Positions 53,989-64,000 of a stretch of 64,000 nucleotides of DNA are shown here, in pieces. Location of the stretch: NCBI RefSeq assembly GCF_000686705.1, contig NZ_JMLJ01000008.1, positions 62,001 to 126,000 on the forward strand. Direction: 5' to 3'. Position 1 is the stretch's first letter; each line of letters begins with the position of its first letter. The notes under the pieces are model-generated. The model was not told the DNA's origin, did not search any database, and saw only the letters and a list, made by a program, of their open reading frames with translations. The stretch is from Clostridium hydrogeniformans DSM 21757. GTDB lineage: Bacteria; Bacillota; Clostridia; Clostridiales; Clostridiaceae. The position numbers and the translations under genes are program-made.

Positions 53989-54702
53989 TTGAAGAGAACT
54001 TTTGAAAAAACTTATGGAAATGCAGTAAGGTCTGTAATGAAGGCTGTTAATCCTATGAAAAAAAAGGTTATAAACACCCACTGCAATGTTCATAAGTATA
54101 TAAATACTCAAGGATTAAATATATTAAAGGAAGAAGGATATATAAAAGAATTTGAGTTTTTTAAAGAATATATAGTAGACATAAATGAAGGAGCCCATTG
54201 GATAGATCAAGATTTTAAGAGTACTAATCATTTTTATCATGCAACTAAGGAAAGGGGACTTTATGGTTTCTCTAATGCCTTAACAGAATGTATAAAATAT
54301 AGTAACAAATCTTTAGCTAATTATAAAATAGGGGATGTAAGAAAAGCAATGTTCTTTTTAGGGGCGTCTTGTCATTTGATTCAAGATATGACAGTGCCTC
54401 ATCATGTAGATAATAGGCTTTTAAATAAGCATAGGGCTTTTGAACTTTGGATAGTAAGAAAACTTTCTTCAAATCCTAGTTTGTATGCAGTGGATAAAGG
54501 GATTGTTAGATATGGTACTGTAGAAAACTATATTAAGGGAAATTCAAAAATGGCAAGGGAGATATATTCTAAGTTTAAATATAAGGTTCCAGAGGATGAA
54601 AAGTATAGTTCTATAGCTTCTGTAATATTAGTTGAAGCTCAGAAAACTACAGCAGGATTCTTATTGGATTTTTATGAAAATTTAAGAAAAATAAAAGGAT
54701 AA
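53989..54702 (+). CDS. Leaderless zinc phospholipase-C-fold protein
   Basis: 237 residues of the alpha-toxin/bacterial zinc PLC fold (PF00882). Ligand positions can be followed: NTHCNVHKY, HWIDQDF (Asp), TNHFYHA (His), SCHLIQDM (His and Asp four apart), PHHVDN and NKHRAFELW (His and Glu). No signal peptide is present and the N-terminal Trp ligand of secreted enzymes is missing, so it is predicted to be cytoplasmic or non-classically exported. TTG start, AAGAAGGGA upstream. Activity on phospholipids is inferred from fold only. Confidence 0.85.
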   Translation: MKRTFEKTYGNAVRSVMKAVNPMKKKVINTHCNVHKYINTQGLNILKEEGYIKEFEFFKEYIVDINEGAHWIDQDFKSTNHFYHATKERGLYGFSNALTECIKYSNKSLANYKIGDVRKAMFFLGASCHLIQDMTVPHHVDNRLLNKHRAFELWIVRKLSSNPSLYAVDKGIVRYGTVENYIKGNSKMAREIYSKFKYKVPEDEKYSSIASVILVEAQKTTAGFLLDFYENLRKIKG

Positions 54703-54730
54703 TTCTTTAAAGAAGGAATTATCCTTTTCT
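54693..54730 (+). terminator. Terminator after PLC-like gene
   Basis: AAAAGGATAATTC and GAATTATCCTTTT pair across a 10-nt loop. The left arm overlaps the last codons of the gene. Confidence 0.85.
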
Positions 54731-54763
54731 ATGTGGAAATAAATACCAAAGAGGAGGGGGATT

Positions 54764-55390
54764 ATGAGGGAATATAAATTAGACTTTAATCATATTAAAT
54801 TAGAAAATAATGTTTTAGATATATCCAGTGAAAATTATGGTATAATATATAGTCTATTAAAGGAAAGCTATGATGAGATAAGTGTTGATTACGTAGATGG
54901 AGATGGTAATGCTTTAGAAAAAGGGTTTTATGATAATGCTGCCATGTTTTTCGTATTGAACAAGCCTCTTATTAATAAGGAGAGAAAAAAGCTTATAGAT
55001 GATGTTACCAGTAAGTTAAAAGAGAATGGAGAAATTTATATTTGGGATTATAAAAAAGCCTATGGTAAAACTTTTATAGGTAAAATAATTTGTAGTCTTC
55101 CAAACAACATAGAAAAAGAATTTATATTAAAGGATATGAATATAATGAAATCCTATGATGAACATAGTATTTTATCCATATTAAATAAAGAGTATTTGAT
55201 TTTAGATACTAATGTATGGGATGAAATCTTTTTTATAAGAGCTAAAAAGAAGGGAAGAGAAGCACATGAAGATAGTAATAGTGGGGATAAACTCAAAGTA
55301 CATCCACAGCAACCTAGCCATAAGATACTTAAAGGCATATACAAAAGATTTAAATTACCAAGGGGAGATAATGGAGTTCTCAATAAATGA
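54764..55390 (+). CDS. Methyltransferase-like protein, overlaps next gene
   Basis: 208 residues. The middle, KLIDDVTSKLKENGEIYIWD and the following AYGKTFIGK, resembles the late strands of class I methyltransferases, but the SAM-binding first glycine motif is not evident. After FFIRAKKKGREAH the sequence becomes unlike the rest and its last about 42 codons lie inside the next gene in another frame. Either the true C terminus is near 55265 and a nonsense/frameshift extended it, or this is a natural long overlap. GAGGAGGGGG ribosome site. Confidence 0.65.
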   Translation: MREYKLDFNHIKLENNVLDISSENYGIIYSLLKESYDEISVDYVDGDGNALEKGFYDNAAMFFVLNKPLINKERKKLIDDVTSKLKENGEIYIWDYKKAYGKTFIGKIICSLPNNIEKEFILKDMNIMKSYDEHSILSILNKEYLILDTNVWDEIFFIRAKKKGREAHEDSNSGDKLKVHPQQPSHKILKGIYKRFKLPRGDNGVLNK

Positions 55391-56948
55391 TTCCTTAGAC
55401 AATATAGTTCAAGGAATTATTATGGAACAGCCAGAGGTTGTAGCTTTTTCAACTTATATATGGAATGAGGAATATGTTAGAAAAGTAGCAGAAACTATTA
55501 AATTAATCGATCCATCCATAGAAATTTTATATGGTGGACCAGAGGTTACCTACAATGGAGAGAATTTTTTAAAGCATAATGTAGGAGAATATATAATTGA
55601 AGGAGAAGGGGAGGAGACATTTAAAGAATTTGTTGAGTATAAATTAGGAAAAAAAGATTTAAAATATATACAGGGTCTTTATTATAAAACTTTTAAGGAA
55701 AATGGGGAAGTCATAATAAACTATAATGGGAAAAGACCTATAATGGATATGAATAAACTAGTGTTTCCTTATGATAAGGAAGATGATTTAAATAATAAAA
55801 TAGTATATTATGAGGCATCTAGAGGTTGCCCATTCAGATGTAAGTATTGTCTATCTTCAGTATTAAGTAATGTAAGATTTCTAAATATAGAGAGGGTAAA
55901 AAAAGATCTTCAATTTCTTATAGATAAGAATGTAAGACTTGTAAAGTTTGTAGATAGAACTTTCAATTGTAATGGGAAATTTGCCATGGAGATTTGGTAT
56001 TTTTTAATGAATATTAATACAGATACTGCATTTCATTTTGAAATATCTGCAGATATATTAAAAAAGGAAGAATTAGAGCTTTTAAGAAAGGCTCCTAAAG
56101 GAAGATTTCAATTTGAAGTAGGGGTTCAAACTACTAATGATAATGTACTTAAAGAAATTAATAGATATGTAAGGTTTAAAGATATAAAACATAACATAGA
56201 ATATGTACAAAAGGGAAAAAATATAAAACAACATCTAGACTTAATAGCTGGACTTCCAGGGGAAGACTTAGAAAGTTTTAAGAAGTCTTTTAATGATGTG
56301 TATAGTATAAGACCAGAAGAGATTCAACTAGGATTTTTAAAACTTATAAAGGGAACATCTATGAGGGATGAAAAAGATAAGTGGGGTATGGCTCCAACAC
56401 CTTATGCTCCTTATGAGGTTTTAAAGACTAAGGATGTATCCTATGAAAATATGCTTTTATTAAAGAAGGTAGAGCATATGGTCGATAAATATTATAATTC
56501 AGGTAAGTTTAATTTAACTATAAAATATTTAGAAAAAAAGTTTAATACTCCTTTTGAGTTTTATGAGGCTTTAGGAAGGTTTTTTGAAGATAAGGGATAT
56601 TTTAAAAGAAGCATATCTAATAATGATTATTATAAGTTTTTCATGGAATTTAACTCAGAATTTCTAGAAAATAGTAATGAAGTTTTAAAAGAAATTCTAA
56701 GATATGAATATCTTTCTTTCAATAAAAGAAGAGGAATACCAGAATTCTTGCATGGTTATATAACTAAGGAAGAAGAAAAAAATATTAAGTTTATGTTAAA
56801 AGATAATGGGAAAAAACTTTCAAATAGTGATTATATAGATAAGTTTAATATAAATATTGAAGGGATTATCCAAGGAAAAACTATTGAAAATCAAGAAGTT
56901 TATGTGGTTTTCAAAGACAAAGAAGTCCCAGAAATAATATATGCTTAA
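55266..56948 (+). CDS. B12-binding domain radical SAM protein
   Basis: 560 residues. The N-terminal cobalamin-binding domain begins MKIVIVGINSKYIHSNLAIR, the usual family start. The radical SAM cluster motif is CPFRCKYC (about residue 197-204) in RGCPFRCKYCLSS, with the SAM-binding FVDRTFN and later IAGLPGED segments, followed by a DUF4080-like C-terminal domain. Unknown substrate; family members modify RNA, lipids or metabolites. The preceding gene overlaps its first 125 bp. Start site supported by the AGAGAAG upstream and the match to the family N terminus. Confidence 0.92.
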   Translation: MKIVIVGINSKYIHSNLAIRYLKAYTKDLNYQGEIMEFSINDSLDNIVQGIIMEQPEVVAFSTYIWNEEYVRKVAETIKLIDPSIEILYGGPEVTYNGENFLKHNVGEYIIEGEGEETFKEFVEYKLGKKDLKYIQGLYYKTFKENGEVIINYNGKRPIMDMNKLVFPYDKEDDLNNKIVYYEASRGCPFRCKYCLSSVLSNVRFLNIERVKKDLQFLIDKNVRLVKFVDRTFNCNGKFAMEIWYFLMNINTDTAFHFEISADILKKEELELLRKAPKGRFQFEVGVQTTNDNVLKEINRYVRFKDIKHNIEYVQKGKNIKQHLDLIAGLPGEDLESFKKSFNDVYSIRPEEIQLGFLKLIKGTSMRDEKDKWGMAPTPYAPYEVLKTKDVSYENMLLLKKVEHMVDKYYNSGKFNLTIKYLEKKFNTPFEFYEALGRFFEDKGYFKRSISNNDYYKFFMEFNSEFLENSNEVLKEILRYEYLSFNKRRGIPEFLHGYITKEEEKNIKFMLKDNGKKLSNSDYIDKFNINIEGIIQGKTIENQEVYVVFKDKEVPEIIYA

Positions 56949-56949
56949 G

Positions 56950-56982
56950 ATGACAGAGGTAATCCTCTGTCTCTATTTCTAA
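56950..56982 (+). terminator. Terminator after radical SAM gene
   Basis: GACAGAGG and CCTCTGTC with a TAAT loop, followed by TCTATTTC; T-tract is interrupted. Confidence 0.65.
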
Positions 56983-57081
56983 AGTTGATAATAATTTTTA
57001 AACTTAGAAAACAAACTATGAAGTTTTACAATAAACGATAGAAGTTATGATGTATACTTGCATATAGTGTCGTTTTTTAGG

Positions 57082-57109
57082 TTGAAATTATTTAAAAATA
57101 TAGTATAAT
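57082..57109 (+). promoter_or_regulatory. Promoter of V-type ATPase operon
   Basis: TTGAAA (57082-57087) and TATAAT (57104-57109) with 16-bp spacing. Confidence 0.75.
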
Positions 57110-57124
57110 AATTAATAACTGAAT

Positions 57125-57164
57125 AAATTGTAATTAATACTATATAAAGTCTTAATTACAATTT
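57125..57164 (+). other. Leader hairpin of V-ATPase operon
   Basis: AAATTGTAATTAA (57125-57137) pairs perfectly with TTAATTACAATTT (57152-57164), in the leader. It has no T-tract and no terminator character. Possible mRNA stability or regulatory element. Confidence 0.55.
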
Positions 57165-57193
57165 AAAAATATTCATACAAAGGTGGTGAGGTT

Positions 57194-57506
57194 TTGGCCA
57201 TAGAAGCAATACAAGATATAAGAAAAGCTGAAGAAGAGGGCAATGAAATTATAAAAAATGCCGCTTTAAAAGCTAAGGAAATACTGAAAGATGCTGAAGT
57301 AAAGGCACTGAGTCAGTATGAGGAAATATTAAAATCTGCAAAAGAGGAAAGCAGTGCTATCTTAAAAAATGCAGAGGAAGAAGGGGAAAAGGAAGCACTA
57401 CCTATATTGGATAAAGGTAAAAAGCAAAAGGATAGTATCCTAAGTTTAAGTGATGAAAACTTAAACAAAGCTGTGAATTTAGTGATTGAGAGGATAGTGA
57501 ATATAA

Positions 57507-57520
<14 letters not shown>
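57194..57520 (+). CDS. ntpF: V-type ATPase subunit G/H (peripheral stalk)
   Basis: 108 residues, Ala/Glu/Lys-rich coiled coil (AIEAIQDIRKAEEEGNEIIK, AEEEGEKEALPILDKGKK), as in the small peripheral-stalk subunit that pairs with subunit E. First gene of the operon, order matching E. hirae ntpFIKECGAB. TTG start with GGTGGTGAGG upstream. Its 3' end overlaps the ntpI start by 14 bp. Transfers no ions itself; it braces the motor. Confidence 0.9.
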
Positions 57521-59989
<2,469 letters not shown>

Positions 59990-60016
59990 TAAAAAGCTGA
60001 TTAAGGATGTGAAGTT

Positions 60017-60613
60017 ATGTCAAATTTAAATAATATTACCTCTAAGATATTAGGGGATGCTAAGGCTAAAAGCGATGAAATTTTAGAAGAAGCAAAAAAA
60101 GATGAGCAGAAGATTATAGATAAAAAAGTAAATGAAGCTAACCTTTTAAAGGCTTCTACTATTGAAAAAGCTAATCGTGAAGCTAAGGTTAAAAAAGAAA
60201 GAGTTATATCTTCTGCAGAACTTCAATGTAGAAATGAAAGCTTAAAGGCTAAAGGACAAATAATAGATAAAGTATTAAATAAATCACTGGAAGAACTTAA
60301 GAATCTTCCAGTGGAAAAGTTTAACTCTATATTCAATAATTTTATAGTAAATATGGATATAGAAGGAGACGAGGAAGTTATAGTTCCAGAAGCTTATAAG
60401 GCAGAAATAAAGAATAGTTTAAAAGAAACTAATAAGTCTCTTTCAGCTAAAGGAAAAAAGGGAGAACTTAAGCTTTATGAGGGAGAGAGAGAAATATCAA
60501 GTGGATTTATCCTTTCAAAGAATGGAATATATGTAAATATGACATTTGAAAGTTTATTATCCTATAACAAAGATGATTTAGAGCAGGAAATTGTAAAAGC
60601 TCTATTTAATTAG
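60017..60613 (+). CDS. ntpE: V-type ATPase subunit E (peripheral stalk)
   Basis: 198 residues: an N-terminal Lys/Glu-rich helix (GDAKAKSDEILEEAKKDEQK) that forms a coiled coil with subunit G/H, and a C-terminal globular part (VIVPEAYKAEIK, ISSGFILSKNGIYVNMTFESLL) that binds the top of the catalytic head. Normal length for the family and in conserved operon position between K and C. Confidence 0.93.
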   Translation: MSNLNNITSKILGDAKAKSDEILEEAKKDEQKIIDKKVNEANLLKASTIEKANREAKVKKERVISSAELQCRNESLKAKGQIIDKVLNKSLEELKNLPVEKFNSIFNNFIVNMDIEGDEEVIVPEAYKAEIKNSLKETNKSLSAKGKKGELKLYEGEREISSGFILSKNGIYVNMTFESLLSYNKDDLEQEIVKALFN

Positions 60614-60633
60614 TTTTAAGGAGGATAGCCATT

Positions 60634-61635
60634 ATGGATAGAATGAAGTATACTCAAGCAGTGGCTAGGCTTAGAGTTTTAGAAACTAGGCTCCTTAATA
60701 AAATTAAAATAGAAAGAATGATAGATTCTTCCTCTGCTCTAGAAGCTTTAAAGGTTCTACAAGAAACTGAATATGGGAACCTTATGGGAAATGTAAAAAG
60801 AGCTGAGGACTATGATGATTTATTAAGAGAGGAATTAAAGAGAGTAATCTCTTTAGCCTATGAGATAACTCCAGAAAAGTCCTTTGTAGACATAATGACC
60901 TTAAAGTATGATTATCATAATCTAAAGGTTCTTCTTAAAGCTAAAGCTTTGAAAAGTGATCTTGACCATCTTCTTATGGAAATGGGAACAGTTCCTTTAG
61001 AAAAGCTAAAACTTTCTATAGTATCAGAAAATCTTAAAGAACTTCCAGATACTATGAGAGAAGCTATAGAGAAAGCTCAAAGTGATTTTAAGGAGTCTAT
61101 GGACCCTCAAGTAATAGATATAATTCTTGATAGATATCTTTATAAGGATATTTTAAGAACTGCAGAGGATACTGAGTTTGATTTTATTAAGGATTATGTA
61201 AAAAATAATATAGATTTTATAAATATAAAAACTTATATTAGACTTAAACAGCAGAAGAAGGAAGCTAAGTTCTTTAAAGAAGTTTTCCTTCAGGGTGGAA
61301 ACTTAAAGGAAGAAGTTTTCATAAAGAATTATGAAGATTCTTTAGAAAATTTTATACCTAAGTTGTCCTCATTAAAAAGTTTCGAAGCTGTAAAAAGTGG
61401 CTTAGAAGATTATTTAGTATCAGGAAGATTAAGCTTTTTTGAAAAAGTTACAGAAGACTATTTAATGAAAGAAGCTAAAAAGGCAAAGTATATTCATTTT
61501 GGACCAGAGCCAATAGTTTCTTATATAATAGCTAAGGAAACTGAAATAAAAGTCCTTAGAATTATAATGGTTGGAAAGATAAATGGATTATCACCTGATG
61601 CTATAAGAGAAAGGCTGCGTGATGTCTATGTATAA
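60634..61635 (+). CDS. ntpC: V-type ATPase subunit C (d-subunit)
   Basis: 333 residues, mostly helical ([55 protein letters not shown]), forming the central socket on top of the K ring that links it to the rotor shaft. AAGGAGG start. Its end overlaps the next gene by about 14 bp, which suggests translational coupling. Confidence 0.94.
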   Translation: MDRMKYTQAVARLRVLETRLLNKIKIERMIDSSSALEALKVLQETEYGNLMGNVKRAEDYDDLLREELKRVISLAYEITPEKSFVDIMTLKYDYHNLKVLLKAKALKSDLDHLLMEMGTVPLEKLKLSIVSENLKELPDTMREAIEKAQSDFKESMDPQVIDIILDRYLYKDILRTAEDTEFDFIKDYVKNNIDFINIKTYIRLKQQKKEAKFFKEVFLQGGNLKEEVFIKNYEDSLENFIPKLSSLKSFEAVKSGLEDYLVSGRLSFFEKVTEDYLMKEAKKAKYIHFGPEPIVSYIIAKETEIKVLRIIMVGKINGLSPDAIRERLRDVYV

Positions 61636-61936
61636 GATTGGTGTTGTTGGAGACAAAGATTCAATTTTAGCTTTTAAAGCCATAGGAATAGATGTTTATC
61701 CAGTGGTTGAGATAGAGGAAGCTAGAAGAACTATAGATAAAATGGCAATGGAAGGATATGCCGTTATATTTGTAACGGAGCAGGTGGCTAAGGATTTAGA
61801 TGAAACCATAGAAAGATATAATAAAGCTATGGTTCCAGCCATCATATTAATTCCAAGCAATCAAGGTTCTCTAAACATTGGAATGAAGAGAATTCAGGAG
61901 AATGTTGAAAAGGCTGTTGGTGTTAATATTTTATAG
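61622..61936 (+). CDS. ntpG: V-type ATPase subunit F
   Basis: About 104 residues, a small Rossmann-like subunit of the central rotor ([43 protein letters not shown]). Named ntpG in E. hirae. Three near starts exist: GTG 61619, ATG 61622 and ATG 61628; the one at 61622 has GAAAGG 7 bases upstream. It overlaps ntpC. Confidence 0.92.
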   Translation: MSMYKIGVVGDKDSILAFKAIGIDVYPVVEIEEARRTIDKMAMEGYAVIFVTEQVAKDLDETIERYNKAMVPAIILIPSNQGSLNIGMKRIQENVEKAVGVNIL

Positions 61937-61953
61937 GAAGCGAGGTAAGAAGC

Positions 61954-63726
61954 TTGAAGGTTGGAAGAATAATAAAAGTATCTGGACCTTTAGTTGTTGC
62001 TGAAGGTATGGAAGAAGCTAACGTTTATGACGTTGTTAAAGTTAGTGATAAGCGCCTTATAGGTGAGATTATAGAGATGAGAGGTGATAAAGCCTCCATT
62101 CAGGTTTATGAAGAGACTTCAGGAGTAGGAGTAGGAGATCCTGTTTATACAACAGGAGAGCCTTTAAGTGTGGAACTTGGACCAGGACTTTTAGAGGCTA
62201 TGTTTGATGGTATACAAAGACCTCTTGAAGCTTATCAAAAATTAGCAGGAGATTTTCTAGAGAGAGGGATTGAGGTTCCATCTTTAGATAGAGAAAGAAA
62301 GTGGAAGTTCACTCCAACTAAGAAGGTAGGAGATCATGTAACTTCAGGAGATATAATAGGAGTGGTTCAAGAAACTTCTGTTGTAGAGCATAGAATACTT
62401 GTACCTTATGGAATTGAAGGTACAATAAAGAGCCTAAATGAAGGAGAATTCACTATAGTTGAAAAGATAGGTGAGTTAGAAACTTCTAAAGGAACTCATG
62501 AATTAACTATGCTTCAAAAGTGGCCAGTAAGAAGAGGTAGAAAATATGCACAAAAGTTAAATCCAGCAGAGCCTCTAGTTACAGGACAAAGAATAATAGA
62601 TACATTCTTCCCAGTTACAAAGGGTGGTACAGCAGCAGTTCCAGGACCTTTCGGAAGTGGTAAGACAGTTGTTCAACACCAATTTGCTAAATGGGCAGAT
62701 GCGGAGATAGTTGTTTATATAGGTTGTGGAGAACGTGGAAATGAGATGACTGACGTTCTTATGGAATTCCCAGAAATAGTTGACCCTAAGACTGGTGAAT
62801 CCTTAATGAAAAGAACAGTACTTATAGCAAATACTTCAAATATGCCAGTTGCAGCAAGAGAAGCATCTATATATACAGGAATGACTATTGCTGAGTACTT
62901 TAGAGATATGGGATATTCAGTAGCTCTTATGGGAGACTCAACTTCAAGATGGGCAGAGGCTTTAAGAGAAATGTCAGGAAGACTTGAAGAGATGCCAGGA
63001 GAAGAAGGATATCCAGCTTATCTTGGATCAAGACTTGCAGACTTCTATGAAAGAGCAGGTAAGGTTATATGCTTAGGTTCTGATAATAGGGAAGGAGCAT
63101 TAACTGCAATTGGTGCGGTTTCCCCTCCAGGAGGAGACTTATCAGAGCCAGTTACTCAGGCAACTTTAAGAATAGTTAAGGTATTCTGGGGACTAGATTC
63201 TAACCTTGCATATAAGAGACACTTCCCAGCTATAAACTGGTTAAATTCTTATTCATTATACCTTGAAAAAATAGGAACATGGATGGATGAAGAGGTTGCA
63301 TCAGATTGGAGTGATCTTAGAACAAGAGCTATGGCTTTACTTCAAGAGGAAGCAAAGCTTGAAGAAATAGTAAGACTTGTTGGAGTAGATTCTTTATCAG
63401 AGGATGATAGATTAAAGCTTGAAGCAGCTAAGTCTATAAGAGAAGACTACTTAATGCAAAATGCTTTCCATGAAGTAGATACTTATTCTTCTCTTGAAAA
63501 GCAATATAAGATGTTAAAGCTTGCTCTTAAGTTCAAGGATGAAGCAGCAAGAGCTTTAAAATCAGGAGTATACTTAAACAAGATTCTTGAAATGGAAATA
63601 AGAGAAAAAATAGCAAGGGCTAAATATATCCCTCAAGAAGAAATTAGTAAAATTGATGCTATAAGTGAACAATTATCCGAAGATATGGATAAGTTAATAA
63701 GCGAAGGAGGGGTACTAAATGCTTAA
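61954..63726 (+). CDS. ntpA: V-type ATPase catalytic subunit A
   Basis: 590 residues. P-loop GPFGSGKT (near 230), the V-type non-homologous insertion between about 110 and 200, [21 protein letters not shown] and [18 protein letters not shown] Walker B region. Hydrolyses or makes ATP at the A/B interface. TTG start behind GCGAGGTAAG. The last 8 bp overlap the ATG of ntpB. Confidence 0.97.
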   Translation: MKVGRIIKVSGPLVVAEGMEEANVYDVVKVSDKRLIGEIIEMRGDKASIQVYEETSGVGVGDPVYTTGEPLSVELGPGLLEAMFDGIQRPLEAYQKLAGDFLERGIEVPSLDRERKWKFTPTKKVGDHVTSGDIIGVVQETSVVEHRILVPYGIEGTIKSLNEGEFTIVEKIGELETSKGTHELTMLQKWPVRRGRKYAQKLNPAEPLVTGQRIIDTFFPVTKGGTAAVPGPFGSGKTVVQHQFAKWADAEIVVYIGCGERGNEMTDVLMEFPEIVDPKTGESLMKRTVLIANTSNMPVAAREASIYTGMTIAEYFRDMGYSVALMGDSTSRWAEALREMSGRLEEMPGEEGYPAYLGSRLADFYERAGKVICLGSDNREGALTAIGAVSPPGGDLSEPVTQATLRIVKVFWGLDSNLAYKRHFPAINWLNSYSLYLEKIGTWMDEEVASDWSDLRTRAMALLQEEAKLEEIVRLVGVDSLSEDDRLKLEAAKSIREDYLMQNAFHEVDTYSSLEKQYKMLKLALKFKDEAARALKSGVYLNKILEMEIREKIARAKYIPQEEISKIDAISEQLSEDMDKLISEGGVLNA

Positions 63727-64000
63727 GGAATATAAAACCGTAAGAGAAGTTGTTGGACCCTTGATGCTTGTTGATGGAGTTGAGGGAGTAAACTATGATG
63801 AACTAGTTGAAATAGAAATTCAGACAGGAGAAATTAGACGTGGTAAGGTTCTAGAGGTAAATGGAAATAAAGCCATGGTTCAGCTCTTTGAAGGATCAGC
63901 TGGAATTAACTTAAAAGAAACAAAGGTTAGATTTTTAGGAAGACCACTTGAAATAGGAGTTTCTGAGGATATGCTTGGAAGAGTCTTTGATGGACTTGGT
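63719..64000 (+). CDS. ntpB: V-type ATPase subunit B (partial, cut by window end)
   Basis: First 94 codons only. Begins [20 protein letters not shown], the N-terminal beta barrel of the nucleotide-binding but non-catalytic B subunit, then [17 protein letters not shown] and [20 protein letters not shown] at the window edge. GAAGGAGGGG is the ribosome site inside ntpA. Subunit D is expected beyond the window. Confidence 0.95.
   Translation, partial: MLKEYKTVREVVGPLMLVDGVEGVNYDELVEIEIQTGEIRRGKVLEVNGNKAMVQLFEGSAGINLKETKVRFLGRPLEIGVSEDMLGRVFDGLG

Noticed and set aside
55153-55383. A 76-codon minus-strand frame across the gene overlap
   Set aside because: No ribosome site and antisense to two coding frames.

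Overview
This window looks like chromosomal core DNA of a strictly fermentative, spore-forming, low-GC Firmicute of the Clostridium sensu stricto type, closest in style to Clostridium perfringens (an inference from gene content, not a search). The reasons are very AT-rich intergenic DNA, AGGAGG-type ribosome sites, TTG/GTG starts, a clostridial alpha/beta small acid-soluble spore protein, SpoVB, LonA plus LonB, a bactofilin, rubrerythrin-like and hemerythrin proteins, a PerR-type regulator and a V-type (not F-type) ATPase operon. No rRNA, tRNA, insertion sequence, prophage or CRISPR array was found.

Layout. 1-5600: ClpB disaggregase behind a good sigma-A promoter and a hairpin-rich leader, then TPR protein, phosphodiesterase and GalU. 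5600-8600: SASP (minus strand), an ECF transporter S component, a small membrane protein, an HD-domain protein and an unknown small protein. 8900-13550: sulfur and thiamine block with cysteine desulfurase and ThiI (4-bp overlap), an unknown protein, then a TPP riboswitch with terminator in front of thiC. 13700-20260: HNH-like protein, M23 peptidase with coiled coil, DeoD, small unknown proteins, a tiny Cys-rich protein, hemerythrin, an anchored protein and a TIM-barrel protein. 20400-29800: the conserved Firmicute proteostasis block tig-clpP-clpX-lonB-lonA-engB, interrupted by a minus-strand histidine phosphatase.

29900-34700: three consecutive Gly/Cys/Asn-rich proteins (one with six copies of an 8-residue Met-Asn-Pro-Asn-Met-Gly-Gly-Asn unit), bactofilin, a candidate forespore small RNA, a membrane-anchored protein, an orphan solute-binding lipoprotein and PerR. 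35000-41200: thioredoxin-like protein, membrane protein, the DUF5685-DnaJ pair, small proteins, QueT and nicotinate phosphoribosyltransferase. 41500-57000: UvrD/PcrA-type helicase, an FtsA-like ATPase with beta-grasp-like tails, M20 amidohydrolase, RluA-type pseudouridine synthase, two MOP flippases (MurJ/YtgP-like and SpoVB, convergent), rubrerythrin-like protein, a membrane beta-propeller followed by a leaderless zinc phospholipase-C-fold protein, and a methyltransferase-like gene overlapping a B12-binding radical SAM gene by 125 bp. 57100-64000: the V-type ATPase operon (H/G, I, K, E, C, F, A, start of B). Its K subunit keeps the full Na+-binding residue set known from Enterococcus hirae.

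The most noteworthy non-coding object is at 32061-32192: a spacing-perfect match to a sigma-F/sigma-G-type promoter followed by two hairpins, an unpaired C6-AT-C5 tract and an intrinsic terminator. It looks like a forespore-expressed small RNA. Other leads are a structured unassigned stretch before the TPP riboswitch, a second terminator-like hairpin before thiC, a possible self-sequestering spoVB ribosome site, and an inverted repeat that coincides with the -35 and -10 of pncB.
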